A DNA stretch of 64,000 nt from Smittium mucronatum (Eukaryota; Kickxellomycota; Harpellomycetes; Harpellales; Legeriomycetaceae). The stretch covers positions 1-64,000 of the forward strand of contig LSSL01007797.1 of the NCBI GenBank assembly GCA_001953115.1, in the 5' to 3' direction. Of this stretch, positions 52,388-64,000 are shown piece after piece (position 1 is the stretch's first letter; every line of letters begins with the position of its first letter). Both the position numbers and the translations under genes were made by a program. Under the pieces are notes generated by a model that did no database searches, was not told where the DNA came from, and saw only the letters and a list, made by a program, of their open reading frames with translations.

Positions 52388-53058
52388 TTAGTCATTAGTA
52401 CTAGCTTCTAATTTAGCATCCTTAATTAGCTTATTAATTTTAATAGCCCGAAATTTAGTGTTTATATCTTTGGGATTAGGGAAACCTAAATTAGTTAATG
52501 TAAGATCTAAAAAGTTACCTACTAGTGGAGTGAATATTAGATTAATTATCGAGTGAGTCAATACTAAATTAAAGCCAGTACCTAAACCTATCACACCACC
52601 TACAATACAAACACTTCTAAATAAGCCAAAAGTTTACCTGAAATATAAATATAGTCATAAATAGGATTATTACGATAAGTAAATTAACTAGTGAATATAG
52701 CAATATAAAATAGATAATCTGCTTTAATAAAAGAAATAACTATTTTAAAGAATAACTGTAATAAGGCCTAAATTTTTACAGTATAGTAAATATATTCATA
52801 ACCTAAATAAAAATGAAAAAAAGAATTCAAGGTATACATATCCCACCTATTATCTTAAATATATAAATATGAATATAATTTTTATATTTAAGGTGGTAAA
52901 TAGGCCAGATTACATTTTAAAAATTGGGATCTAAATTTGAGTGGTTAAACTCAAATCTGATATCTTAATTAGATTTGTGGAGGGGGTATTAGAATCATTA
53001 ATACTTGTAACTTTACGAATTTCATATAAATAATGTAAAGGTGTAGGTGTAGAGTCCA
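52388..53058 (-). pseudogene. Decayed tandem copy of the cox1 C-terminal extension
   Basis: Immediately after the extended cox1 stop, a second copy begins with TPTPLHYLYE-RKVTSINDSN. It is riddled with stops in the middle, then ends with a clean open stretch GLGTGFNLVLTHSIINLIFT, PLVGNFLDLTLTNLGFPNPK, terminating at 52388. It mirrors the extension at 53858-53067 almost throughout. At the position of the extension's TGA-coded Trp this copy has Leu. Confidence 0.85.
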
Positions 53059-53066
53059 TTCTAAAT

Positions 53067-54089
53067 TTATTTAATGGTTTTGTCCCTAAAAGGTTGGGAT
53101 ATATCTATCCCTAGTTTTTTTGCTTCAATCTCAATATTAGTGAATTCCGTACTTTTACCTAAAATATGATGGTTCTTTGCGTCTAATAAAGCATCATAAA
53201 ACTTCTTTCTTAATTGAATATCCTGTAAATCTGGATCTATACTTTGAGGATTAGGGAAACCTAAATTAGTTAAGCTTCAATCTAATAGATTACCTACTAA
53301 TGGAGTGAATATAGTTTCTCTACCTGAATGAGTCAAGATACTATCGAACCCAGTACCTAAACCTAACACACCACCTACTCCCCCTCCTACGATACATATT
53401 CCTTTAATGCAAGCTAATAGTTTACCTGAGGCTGAAATAATAAAATTAATCGGAGAATTACGGTAGGTTAATTCATCAGTGAATATAGCAATATATAATA
53501 GATAACCTGCTTTAATAAAAGAAACTACACTAAATAATAATAACTGTAACAAGGCTAAAGATTTTATAATATAATTTATGTATTCATTCCCTATATTGTA
53601 ATCAATAAACATCAAGGGTATACATATTCCACCTATTATCCTAAATACCCTCACAAATAAATTAGAATATAAATTATCCATTTTTGGAGGTAAACTAGGA
53701 GCATTCCATCCTCTTTTAAGGCCAATAATTAATTGAGAGGTCAAACTCATAGAAGTGTTTTTAATACCATTAGTTAAGGGGGTATTAGAATCATTAATAC
53801 TTGTAACTTTAGGAGTTTCATATAAATAATGTAAAGGTGTAGGTGTAGACAGAGTCCATTCTAAATTAGAAGAAGCAATAGTAAGATCCGTAGGATTTGG
53901 AGAAGAAGAAGAGAAAAATTGAGGGTAATACCAATAATCATTAGAAAGAGGACTTTCTACTTTAGTTAATTGATCATATAATATATAAAGGAAAACTATA
54001 GTACTAAATACAGAAATTAAAGAACCATATGAAGAGATTAAATTCCATCCTGTATAAGCATCAGGATAATCTGGAATTCTACGAGGCAT
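53067..54089 (-). CDS. cox1: Cytochrome c oxidase subunit 1, last exon, with a ~243-residue extension
   Basis: 340 codons plus stop. Residues 1-97 are normal COX1 C-terminus (MPRRIPDYPDAYTGWN, then LEWTLSTPTPLHYLYETPKV). Residues 98-340 are extra: a polar linker, hydrophobic segments at ~147-163 and ~174-203, a glycine-rich membrane-like stretch (GICIVGGGVGGVLGLGTGF, 229-247), and a polar tail. An in-frame TGA (53279-53277) in GNLLDWSLTNLGFPNPQS is read as Trp, and the frame closes at TAA 53067. The extension is not part of any COX1 known to me. Preceded by intron G at 54090. Confidence 0.88.
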
Positions 54090-54529
54090 CAATTGTGTTA
54101 ATCCGGGAACCCAGTGGGCTCCGACTCCTTTCTTTACAGTAAATTATATAGTCAAATACTTGGTTTTTATAATTATATACTTATTTATGTGCTTTAAATA
54201 AGTAAAAGGTTCAGACTATGTTATTCATTACCCCCCCATCTAAGATGGGGGGTAATGATTGAGCGCTAACTATTAATAGAGTGCAAGATTATTGTTAATA
54301 CTACTCACTTGCTAGTCGTTGAACATTATTATTCCTACACTATAGGTATTTATAGTAAAAAATTAATTTAACCTATAGAGGTATTGAAATAAAATTTGCT
54401 GCAAATTGTCCTATAATAGTATATTTTTTTTAATGCACCCACAAATATAGGATATTTTTGCAATTCACTCAATTTACTAATGGTATTTTAAATTATACCA
54501 TAGAGGCATAGAAATTAGTCGAATTGTAC

Positions 54530-55353
54530 ATATGAAAATATTTTTCCTTTAAAAGGAATATTTGTATTAATATATTTAGTTAAAGTATCTTTTCCCATCT
54601 TAAAGTGTTTAGAACATTCAACAGTAGTTAATTTACCTATAAATTTTCAAGTATCAGTTTCATATACATAAACCAATTTTTGTAATTTGCCCCCCACTGA
54701 AGGTGGGGATTTAACAAGACCAAACATAGGATTGTTTATTCCTTTTTTATCATGAGTTTGCATAGCTATAAATTCAGGAGATAAACTTTTACCAAACATA
54801 GGATTTAAATTGCCACTTCTATTAAATTTTTATTTAGAACTGTGTTTAAATCCCACCGTACTAAGTACGGTGGGTGAAAGATTTAATTTCCTATCTATAT
54901 ATTGTGTAAAAAGAATATCTAAGTAAAGTAGCTCTCTTTATAACAGATATTTTAAGATATTTTTTCCAATGGGCCTAAATCTTCTAAAATAGCTTCGACT
55001 GGATACCGTCCGCCGAAGCGTACGGCTAAACAAAAATTATTATGTCCATATACTCGTAAGCCAATTATTAAAATTTACTTTCGTGCAATAACACTTGGAC
55101 TAAAGTAGCTTAGTAATCTTGTAGAGCCTGTAGAAGCACTACCAATATATATTTTACCATTTATTAAATTACTCCATTGGTAAATAACTGCTTTATTTTT
55201 ATTATCAGTTCCAATAAGATTTATATTTAATTTAGGGTAATATACTCGTACAGGTTCATTTAAGAAGACTGGTTTTACAAAAGGTCCAAAAGGGAAAAGG
55301 CCGATAGCCAGTCGTAGATTAGTTTCATATGTACAAGATGTCATTTCAAACAT
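54530..55353 (-). pseudogene. Broken GIY-YIG endonuclease (cox1 last intron)
   Basis: The frame from the exon runs MFEMTSCTYETNLRLAIG..., then the GIY-YIG core KAVIYQWSNLINGKIYIGSA. A stop at ~55077 precedes a region encoding YGHNNFCLA, the in-frame 33-bp insertion (VRFGGRYPVEA), then ILEDLGPL. Later fragments in shifted frames read GFIAMQTHDKKGINNPMFG-like NUMOD3 and VYVYETDTWKFIGKLTT segments. Multiple lesions, not functional as it stands. Confidence 0.8.
54992..55024 (-). mobile_element. 33-bp double-hairpin element, copy 3
   Basis: Reverse orientation relative to the other copies, with slight divergence in the right arm (CCAGTCGAAGC instead of CCACCGGAAGC). It sits inside the GIY-YIG ORF between CLA and ILEDLG, with AGC duplicated at its borders. 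It adds exactly 11 codons. Confidence 0.85.
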
Positions 55354-55396
55354 ACCTTGAAGACCTAAAAAATGTTGAGGAAAAAATGTTAAATTA
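55354..55396 (-). CDS. cox1: Cytochrome c oxidase subunit 1 exon (43 nt)
   Basis: Completes Val and encodes NLTFFPQHFLGLQG, the COX1 segment between helices X and XI. The intron G precedes it at 55397 and the exon ends in GGT. Confidence 0.92.
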
Positions 55397-56667
55397 CAAT
55401 AATTTGAAACATAAATATATAAAATAAAAGCATTTAACTATATATTTTTAATTTTATGAATCACCGGTTACACTAAGTAGCCGTCTCGATATTGGACTAT
55501 GTCTTAATATACAAAGTTAAAAATTTAAGAGGAATCTCCGCCATAATTAAGAGGTATTTTAATATTTTTATACCTAAGAATATTTTTAATACCTTTTAAC
55601 CAAAGTACAAATTTTAAATATTTTATACCTTTTAATTTAACTATAGAAGGATTAGTATAAAAATCAATAATATTCTGTACTGTAGACTGTGAAGTAGCTA
55701 CAATATAATAATGATTTGAACTATTAGTTTGTAAACTTACTTTTCTTGTTAATTTTAATCTTTCTTTGATTTTATTCAGTAAAGCTATATTATCATTTTG
55801 GGATAATCTAAATTCAGCTCTTAAAGGTATTTGAGTTCTACCATCTTCGATGGTCTTTTTATTTTTAACAAAATAAAAACTACCTTCAGCTTCAGTAAAA
55901 CCTACTAGCCAATTATTAAAATAATTTACATCAAGCTTAACAAGTAGAATTTCAATAGGAATATTATATATCGTATTAATTTTGATGGGTAGTAATACCT
56001 CTTTTACAAAACAAATATCTTTATCAGTAGTTTTTTTTACTATTGATAACTTTGTGTAATAGGGTATTTCTAAAATTTAAATATGTTATGCGTTTTTTTT
56101 CAGTTAATAAAGGAAATTCATCAAACATCGGAATAATCTTATAGATCAGATCTTTTATTTTTTTTATACGAAAAATAGCTACATTATTATATTTTCTTAC
56201 TGTACCACAACCTAATAATTTTTTAATTTTATATAATAATCTTATATCTTTTATTTCTAATCCTATGGTATATTCATGTCTCCAATTATTAAGATATTTT
56301 TTTTCTTTATATACTGAAAGACAACCATCTCCATCTGTAAATCCTATTAACCATTGTATATCTTTTGTGTTTAGTCTCTGAGAAGCTTTTTGAATTAAAG
56401 GAATTTTATCTTCTACTTTATTCTTTACTTCTACTAATTGAACATTTAGATAATTCTTTGTTAGTATAAATAATTTAAATAATAAAAATTCGTATTTAAA
56501 TTGACCACCCGCACCCTTAACAAGGGGGGTATAATAAATTTATACTATAATTATCCATACACTTCGTGTGATCAAAGTGATTTTTAATTAAATAGTTCTT
56601 TCTAGTATCAAACAAAATTATTTGCCCACATGAGCTTAGCTCATGTGTCATTGGAGCTAATTTTTCA
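55397..56667 (-). mobile_element. Group I intron in cox1 (site VGV/NLTFF)
   Basis: 5' border GGGGT (56668), 3' terminal G. It contains a frameshifted LAGLIDADG ORF. Confidence 0.85.
55535..56535 (-). pseudogene. Frameshifted LAGLIDADG endonuclease (cox1)
   Basis: Motif 1 is QWLIGFTDGDGCLSVYKEKK (~56355-56300), followed by LLGCGTVRKYNNVAIFRIKK. The frame breaks near 56045. Motif 2, in another frame, is NWLVGFTEAEGSFYFVKNK (~55920-55860), followed by AEFRLSQNDNIALLNKIKER. Both halves are otherwise well preserved, so the damage is recent, or is a homopolymer sequencing error. Confidence 0.8.
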
Positions 56668-56804
56668 ACCCCTACAAAAAGTACCCAGAAATGTACTTTA
56701 CCTAAAAAATCATTAAAAGATCTACCTATAATTTTAGGTGACCAATAATAATATCCAGCAAATAATCCAAATACAGCTCCCATTGATAATACATAATGAA
56801 AATG
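56668..56804 (-). CDS. cox1: Cytochrome c oxidase subunit 1 exon (137 nt)
   Basis: [21 protein letters not shown] through [11 protein letters not shown] plus GT. It contains the HFHYV histidines that bind hemes a3 and a. Preceded by G (56805), ends in T. Confidence 0.95.
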
Positions 56805-57918
56805 CTTTTAATACCACCGCGCCATATATTATATGGTCGGTTAAAAAGTACCTTTGGACTATTTCTTTATCTAATTTTTGATACGAATGGAACTTTTTCC
56901 CATAAGGGGTTCATATATTTTATCCAATCTATAAGAAAGTCACCGTATTTTTTAAATTGTGGGGTTTCTTTAGGGAATTTAGAATAAGATCTAACTTTCA
57001 TAAATCCTTTTATTTTCATCACTCTATAAAATTTCATATTAGAATATAATCTCATTTTAAGAAAAGCATTATATAAATGTATCATACCACCTACTGTTTG
57101 GTATTTAAATGCAATTGATTTATATGTTTTACCGTCTAGACCAGTTATAATTTTGGTACGAAACATTACTGCAGGTTTATAATTTGGTATTACATCATCT
57201 AAGTTTAATCTTGAACTGTATTCCGTACGTTTAATTTCTAAATTACACTCAATTCTATTTGATGGGTAATTAAAGATTATCGATCCATCTGTATCAATTA
57301 ACCCTGCAAAATAATTATCAAATGGTTTTAATTTATAATTACTTTCTTTAAATTCCAGTTGTAAGCAGGAACAAGATTTTTTAAATGATTCTACTTTTAG
57401 CCTTATTTTACCATTAATCATATTAATTATTAGTTTCATTTCAACTATTGTAGATACGAAATACGGAGTATTTGGGGTTTTCCATTAATCTTTTTTATTC
57501 TCCCTATATGCAATTTATCTCTAATACGGGTCAAAATTCTTACATCTCGGTCATGAAGTTTGATCCTGACCGATTTCAATTTTAATTTATCTGACTCCTC
57601 TCTTATATCAAAATTACCATCACCATCAATAACAGTTACGAAGTAACTGGTAAAGGCGTCATCTGACAGTACATCATTAGATAATTGACGTGTAGTCTCT
57701 GAGGATCCTTTGCAGTTTCCTGCTGATTGTATCAGTTTACTATATTTTCTATTATTAAAGAGGATATTAGAACATCCATTGACATCTATTTTTAAAAGAT
57801 TATTTTCAATTAATAATAAATAGTAAGCACTCGCTAAGTTTAATTCCACTAAGCAGTTAATAGTTTCCAGCATACAGTCAATTTCTATAAAAAAATCACT
57901 AATTTTAAGGCCCATTTG
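56805..57918 (-). mobile_element. Group I intron in cox1 (site VVA/HFHYV)
   Basis: Follows TYFVVA (GCT) and ends in G. It carries an in-frame LAGLIDADG ORF with one frameshift. Confidence 0.87.
56867..57918 (-). pseudogene. LAGLIDADG endonuclease with one frameshift (cox1)
   Basis: Continuous with the exon: QMGLKISDFFIEID..., motif 1 SYFVTVIDGDGNFDIREE, then a break around AAAACCCC (~57480). The second frame resumes TPNTPYFVSTIVEMKLIINM and motif 2 NYFAGLIDTDGSIIFNY, ending DWIKYMNPLWEKVPFVSKIR. A single one-base shift separates two otherwise complete halves. Confidence 0.82.
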
Positions 57919-57936
57919 AGCTACAACAAAATATGT
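57919..57936 (-). CDS. cox1: Cytochrome c oxidase subunit 1 micro-exon (18 nt)
   Basis: ACA TAT TTT GTT GTA GCT = TYFVVA, which belongs between LHD and HFHYV in COX1 (LHDTYYVVAHFHY). The upstream intron does not end in G at this point, so the 5' border is assigned from protein homology only. Confidence 0.8.
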
Positions 57937-59009
57937 TAGTATAAACTGGACTATCTTTTTAATGATCGAACAACTTACGATCAAAATATTGCGTATAGTC
58001 TCTACAGATCCTACTTCCAAATAACGTAACGTCCTTTGGTTTGGTTTCCACGGGATAGCTTAAAATAATGTTGTTATATATCTCTTAATATAATTATTTT
58101 AAATTCTCCCGTTCGCAAAAATATAAATTTTACGGAAGATAGCTCTTATCCTCATAGCAATATTACTCAACGACACAAAAATTTTTAATTTTTTTCATTT
58201 TCAAAACTTTTTAACCAAATATTATATGATATTAATTTATTACCTAATAACGGATTATTTTTAAAATGATTTATTAAATTATTATTAGCTATATTTCCAC
58301 CGATAGCTATTCTATAATGTACTGGATTAGAATTTTTATCTATAGTTATTTGATGAAAACTACCTAAATAAGATTTTATAGCTTCTAGTAAATATTTATC
58401 ATTATTTTGTCCTATTTGAAATTGTCTAGATTTTATACCTCCAGTTTTATATCAAATTAAATTAAAATTAGATTCAGCCTCAATAAATCCACTTAACCAA
58501 CCATTAAAATAATCAGGTAATAAAAATTTTAGATTATATTTTTTAATTATATTTTCTTGTTTACAATACTTCCTATCTGCTTCCTTTAAATAGTATTCTA
58601 AATTAGGATTTTCTAAATAGGTTTTTAAATATTCTAATTGACAGATTTTTTTGCTAGTTAGTAATGGATACTTATCCAGGATTCATAAAATCCTAGATAA
58701 ATCTTTTTTAGATTCAATATACCATATAACATATTTATTTTTTCTTTCTATAGATATTCTACCTACTTTTAAATATTGTTTTAATAAATTTAACATATTT
58801 AAATTTAATTTTGTATTTAATAAAGCTATAAATATTTTTTTTCTTAAACATTTATTAGATTTATCATAAAATACAGTTATACATCCATCTCCATCTAATA
58901 AACCTACAAAAAATTTTTCAAAATAATTTTTATTGCAAAGTAAAATCGGAGTTCTACGAACTTTTTCATAAGAAATATTTGGTAATATAAAATTAAAAAT
59001 TATAATTAC
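57937..59009 (-). mobile_element. Group I intron in cox1 (site LHD/TYFVVA)
   Basis: Exon border CACGAT at 59010. A LAGLIDADG ORF continues in frame. An S-like AAGATAGTCC segment lies near the 3' end (~57956), supporting group I. The 3' splice site lacks the usual G. Confidence 0.75.
58185..59009 (-). CDS. LAGLIDADG endonuclease using TGA=Trp (cox1)
   Basis: Motif 1 is [19 protein letters not shown]. The frame passes a TGA in SRILWILDKYPL (58683-58685 region) and another in FNLIWYKTGGIK. Motif 2 is [17 protein letters not shown], in which the final acidic G/D position is degenerate. It ends SFENEKN at 58185. Intact under code 4, truncated under the standard code. Confidence 0.82.
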
Positions 59010-59193
59010 ATCGTGAAGAGAAGTGTCGATAGTAGCATTAGCAAGTACAATACCTGTAAACCCTCCAATAGTAAATAAAACTAAAAAACCAACTGCAAAT
59101 AACATAGGAGTGTGCATTCGTATTGAACCTCCATACATAGTACTTAACCAACTAAATATTTTTATTCCAGTTGGTAAACCTATTATCATTGAT
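59010..59193 (-). CDS. cox1: Cytochrome c oxidase subunit 1 exon (184 nt)
   Basis: Completes Ala and encodes [40 protein letters not shown] and [11 protein letters not shown]. The lysine of PTGIKIFSW belongs to the K proton pathway. The 5' border follows the AC end of a group II intron. Confidence 0.94.
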
Positions 59194-59242
59194 GTGAAAT
59201 AGCAGATTAACCCCCATAATGGTTAGTTAAAAAGCCTTTCCC

Positions 59243-59277
59243 AAACCGTACGTGATAGTTTCCCATCATACGGCTTT
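59243..59277 (-). other. Group II intron domain V (cox1)
   Basis: A 34-35 nt hairpin with the AGCCGTATGATGG / CTATCACGTACGGTT arms and a GAAA-type loop, ~50 nt from the 3' splice site. Confidence 0.85.
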
Positions 59278-59628
59278 CCAGAAAAGCATATATATACTTT
59301 TCCTGTTTTCCTTGGAGTAAAATTTTACTCTACTATGAAAACTCCGTTACCCCCCGCATCATTGATGCTTTGGGCAATCCCAAGTTCTTATTAAAAATCC
59401 ATATATACTCTTTTAGGTACTCTTTTTTTATTGATTTTTTCTTATTATATACGGCTACTTATATAATACAATCTTTTTATTTTTTTTTTATGAGTTCGTA
59501 TTCCTTACCATGAGAGTCCTAGCTCGAGAATGCATCCGATAGGATCGAATTCCCTTTTTAAACATGCTATTGTCAAGGTTAACTTAGCGTTAACTCCCTA
59601 AGTTTAATGCTTTACACTACTATAAGAA

Positions 59629-62890
<3,262 letters not shown>

Positions 62891-62901
62891 ACTTCGGGAT
62901 G
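62891..62901 (-). CDS. cox1: Cytochrome c oxidase subunit 1 micro-exon (11 nt)
   Basis: CAT CCC GAA GT = HPEV(part), the COX1 motif with a CuB ligand histidine, between FFG and YIII. The upstream intron base is A rather than G; the border is assigned by homology. Confidence 0.78.
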
Positions 62902-63890
62902 TTTCAAAAAAGAATAAAAATTCTAAATGAAGGACCATCTCTTTATCTATTTAATTATAATTCAAAATTTAACCATTTAGTTAAAAATATTTTCCAACTA
63001 CGATTTAAAAAAGTATTTTCTGATGCTTTATAAGCTTTTAAATCTTTTAATTCATAGTATTTAGGTATTAAATGAAGTCTTTTTTTTCTTTCTGATCTTG
63101 AAGGATATTTTTTAAAATATTCCACTAGACCTAGTAGATTTTTTCTATCTGTTACATACCATTTAAATATATCATTTTTAGTTCTATCTATATAAATATA
63201 TCCTCCATAAAGTTCTATTAAAGGTTCTAAATTTTGAGTTGTTTTTTGAGAAATAGATATAGATAATTGAAAGTTAGTTTGATTTATAGTAATAGTACCA
63301 TCAGAATCAAAAAATCCAGCTAACCAACCATTATCATAAGTAAGTTTAGAGGGAAATAAAAAAATAATATTATAATGACAACATATTTTATTTAATTGTA
63401 TTATTCTATTAGGATTTCTTATTAAACCATTAACTGAATTTATTAATTCTAATAATCCTTTTTTATGATGTAATCTATATCTTAATGCATTTGCATTTGA
63501 TCTTAATTTTATTGATCCTCCATATTTATTTTTAATAATATAAAGACAATGTTCATCTCTTATATTCATAGTTATTTCTAAACTAGCATAACCTTTTTTA
63601 GATAATAGAAAACTACCATTACCATCAATTAAACCAGCTAACCATTCATTAAATTTTTTATTTGAATTATAATTGAAAGATAACAAACGTATGGTCTCTG
63701 AAGTTCCTACTCATGAGCTTAGCATTTTGGTTACTTGCGGATTGTTTAAACTTATTAACTTTTTAACATTAGAGGGGAATATAATTCCACTTATTTCTAA
63801 TGTATTTAACTCGTTATATTTCACTTTCCCGCTTATAGTTTGTTGCAATAAATTATGACAATCTAATTCATAATAAAAGGGCCATCTTTG
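62902..63890 (-). mobile_element. Group I intron in cox1 (site FFG/HPEV)
   Basis: Starts after TTCTTTGGT. It carries a LAGLIDADG ORF. Its first bases (CAAAGATGGCCC) resemble those of the intron after VFG (CAAGATGGCCC at 61660), suggesting related introns. Confidence 0.8.
62955..63686 (-). CDS. LAGLIDADG endonuclease (cox1, FFG/HPEV intron)
   Basis: 243 residues. Motif 1 is FNEWLAGLIDGNGSFLLSKK and motif 2 is NGWLAGFFDSDGTITIN. Ends FLNRSWKIFLTKWLNFEL. Very similar to the ORF in the VFG/YLGMV intron (shared LRYRLHHKKGLLELINSVNG LIRNP). Intact; one G-N-G substitution in motif 1 (usually GDG) might lower activity. Confidence 0.87.
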   Translation of the reverse strand: MLSFNYNSNKKFNEWLAGLIDGNGSFLLSKKGYASLEITMNIRDEHCLYIIKNKYGGSIKLRSNANALRYRLHHKKGLLELINSVNGLIRNPNRIIQLNKICCHYNIIFLFPSKLTYDNGWLAGFFDSDGTITINQTNFQLSISISQKTTQNLEPLIELYGGYIYIDRTKNDIFKWYVTDRKNLLGLVEYFKKYPSRSERKKRLHLIPKYYELKDLKAYKASENTFLNRSWKIFLTKWLNFEL

Positions 63891-63901
63891 ACCAAAGAAC
63901 C
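63891..63901 (-). CDS. cox1: Cytochrome c oxidase subunit 1 micro-exon (11 nt)
   Basis: GG TTC TTT GGT completes the Trp of HLFW and encodes FFG. Preceded by an intron-terminal G at 63902. The upstream COX1 exons lie beyond the window. Confidence 0.8.
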
Positions 63902-64000
63902 CATAATCAAAAAGATTTACTACTCACATAAATCTCCACTCGAAAGTTTTTATACAATCGGATATGAATCATAAGATTTTGATTACCGATTATACATTAA
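63902..64000 (-). mobile_element. 3' end of an upstream cox1 group I intron (partial)
   Basis: Sequence before the FFG micro-exon with no coding similarity; it contains an AATGTATAATCGG segment like a group I P7 strand and ends in G. Only the 3' end is inside the window. Confidence 0.55.

Larger units (their letters stand above)
54090..55353 (-). mobile_element. Group I intron in cox1 (site GLQG/MPRRI)
   Basis: Between ...FLGLQG (GGT) and ATGCCTCGT, ending in G. The exon frame leads into a GIY-YIG ORF. A group I core-like region lies at 54100-54400, including a GC hairpin (54230-54257). Confidence 0.85.

Noticed and set aside
56796..56987. Plus-strand open frame
   Set aside because: Antisense to a cox1 exon and an intron ORF.
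58651..58869. Plus-strand open frame
   Set aside because: Antisense to a LAGLIDADG ORF.
63673..63858. Plus-strand open frame
   Set aside because: Antisense to intron sequence, no similarity.

Overview
The window is part of a large, AT-rich, intron-loaded fungal mitochondrial genome. Ordinary mitochondrial genes (rnl, rns, atp8, trnN, trnS, nad4L, cox2, atp9, nad2, cox3, nad5, cox1) are embedded in long A+T-rich non-coding DNA dotted with short GC-rich hairpins. TGA must be read as tryptophan (genetic code 4): it occurs inside nad5 exon 6, inside the last cox1 exon and in several intron-encoded endonucleases, and the conserved frame continues through it each time. The gene order (rnl directly followed by rns, nad4L not joined to nad5, nad2 next to atp9 but not nad3) is not the usual ascomycete arrangement. 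I cannot place the lineage more precisely from sequence alone.

Layout, left to right. 1-7.86 kb: mostly non-coding, with one minus-strand gene (4916-5755) that carries a stolen copy of the atp9 leader and first 15 codons. 7.87-19.77 kb, plus strand: rnl (two group I introns), rns, atp8, trnN, trnS, nad4L and cox2 (three exons, two introns). 19.8-25.2 kb: non-coding DNA with a second member of the membrane-protein family (22972-23769) and degenerate relatives. 25.29-27.05 kb: atp9 and nad2. 27.3-29.3 kb: a cluster of unknown membrane and coiled-coil ORFs. 29.4-36.5 kb: about 7 kb with no genes. 36.5-39.2 kb: a plasmid-like scar with a broken family B DNA polymerase and small unknown ORFs. 39.7-63.9 kb, minus strand: cox3 (2 exons), nad5 (6 exons, 5 introns) and cox1 (9 exons visible, 8 complete introns plus the end of a ninth; the 5' part lies beyond the window).

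The introns are mostly group I with LAGLIDADG or GIY-YIG endonuclease ORFs, many broken by frameshifts or stops. Two are group II introns recognised by domain V: one in nad5, which carries two GIY-YIG ORFs, and one in cox1, which carries a LAGLIDADG ORF.

The most interesting theme is a set of unrecognised membrane-protein genes that exploit host genes. One has captured the atp9 leader and N-terminus. Another is fused in frame to the C-terminus of cox1 and has been tandemly duplicated and decayed there. Others are free-standing or fragmented (22.97, 20.3, 24.7, 27.6-29.3 and 38.2 kb). Superimposed on this is a 33-bp double-hairpin element inserted three times, twice in frame inside ORFs.
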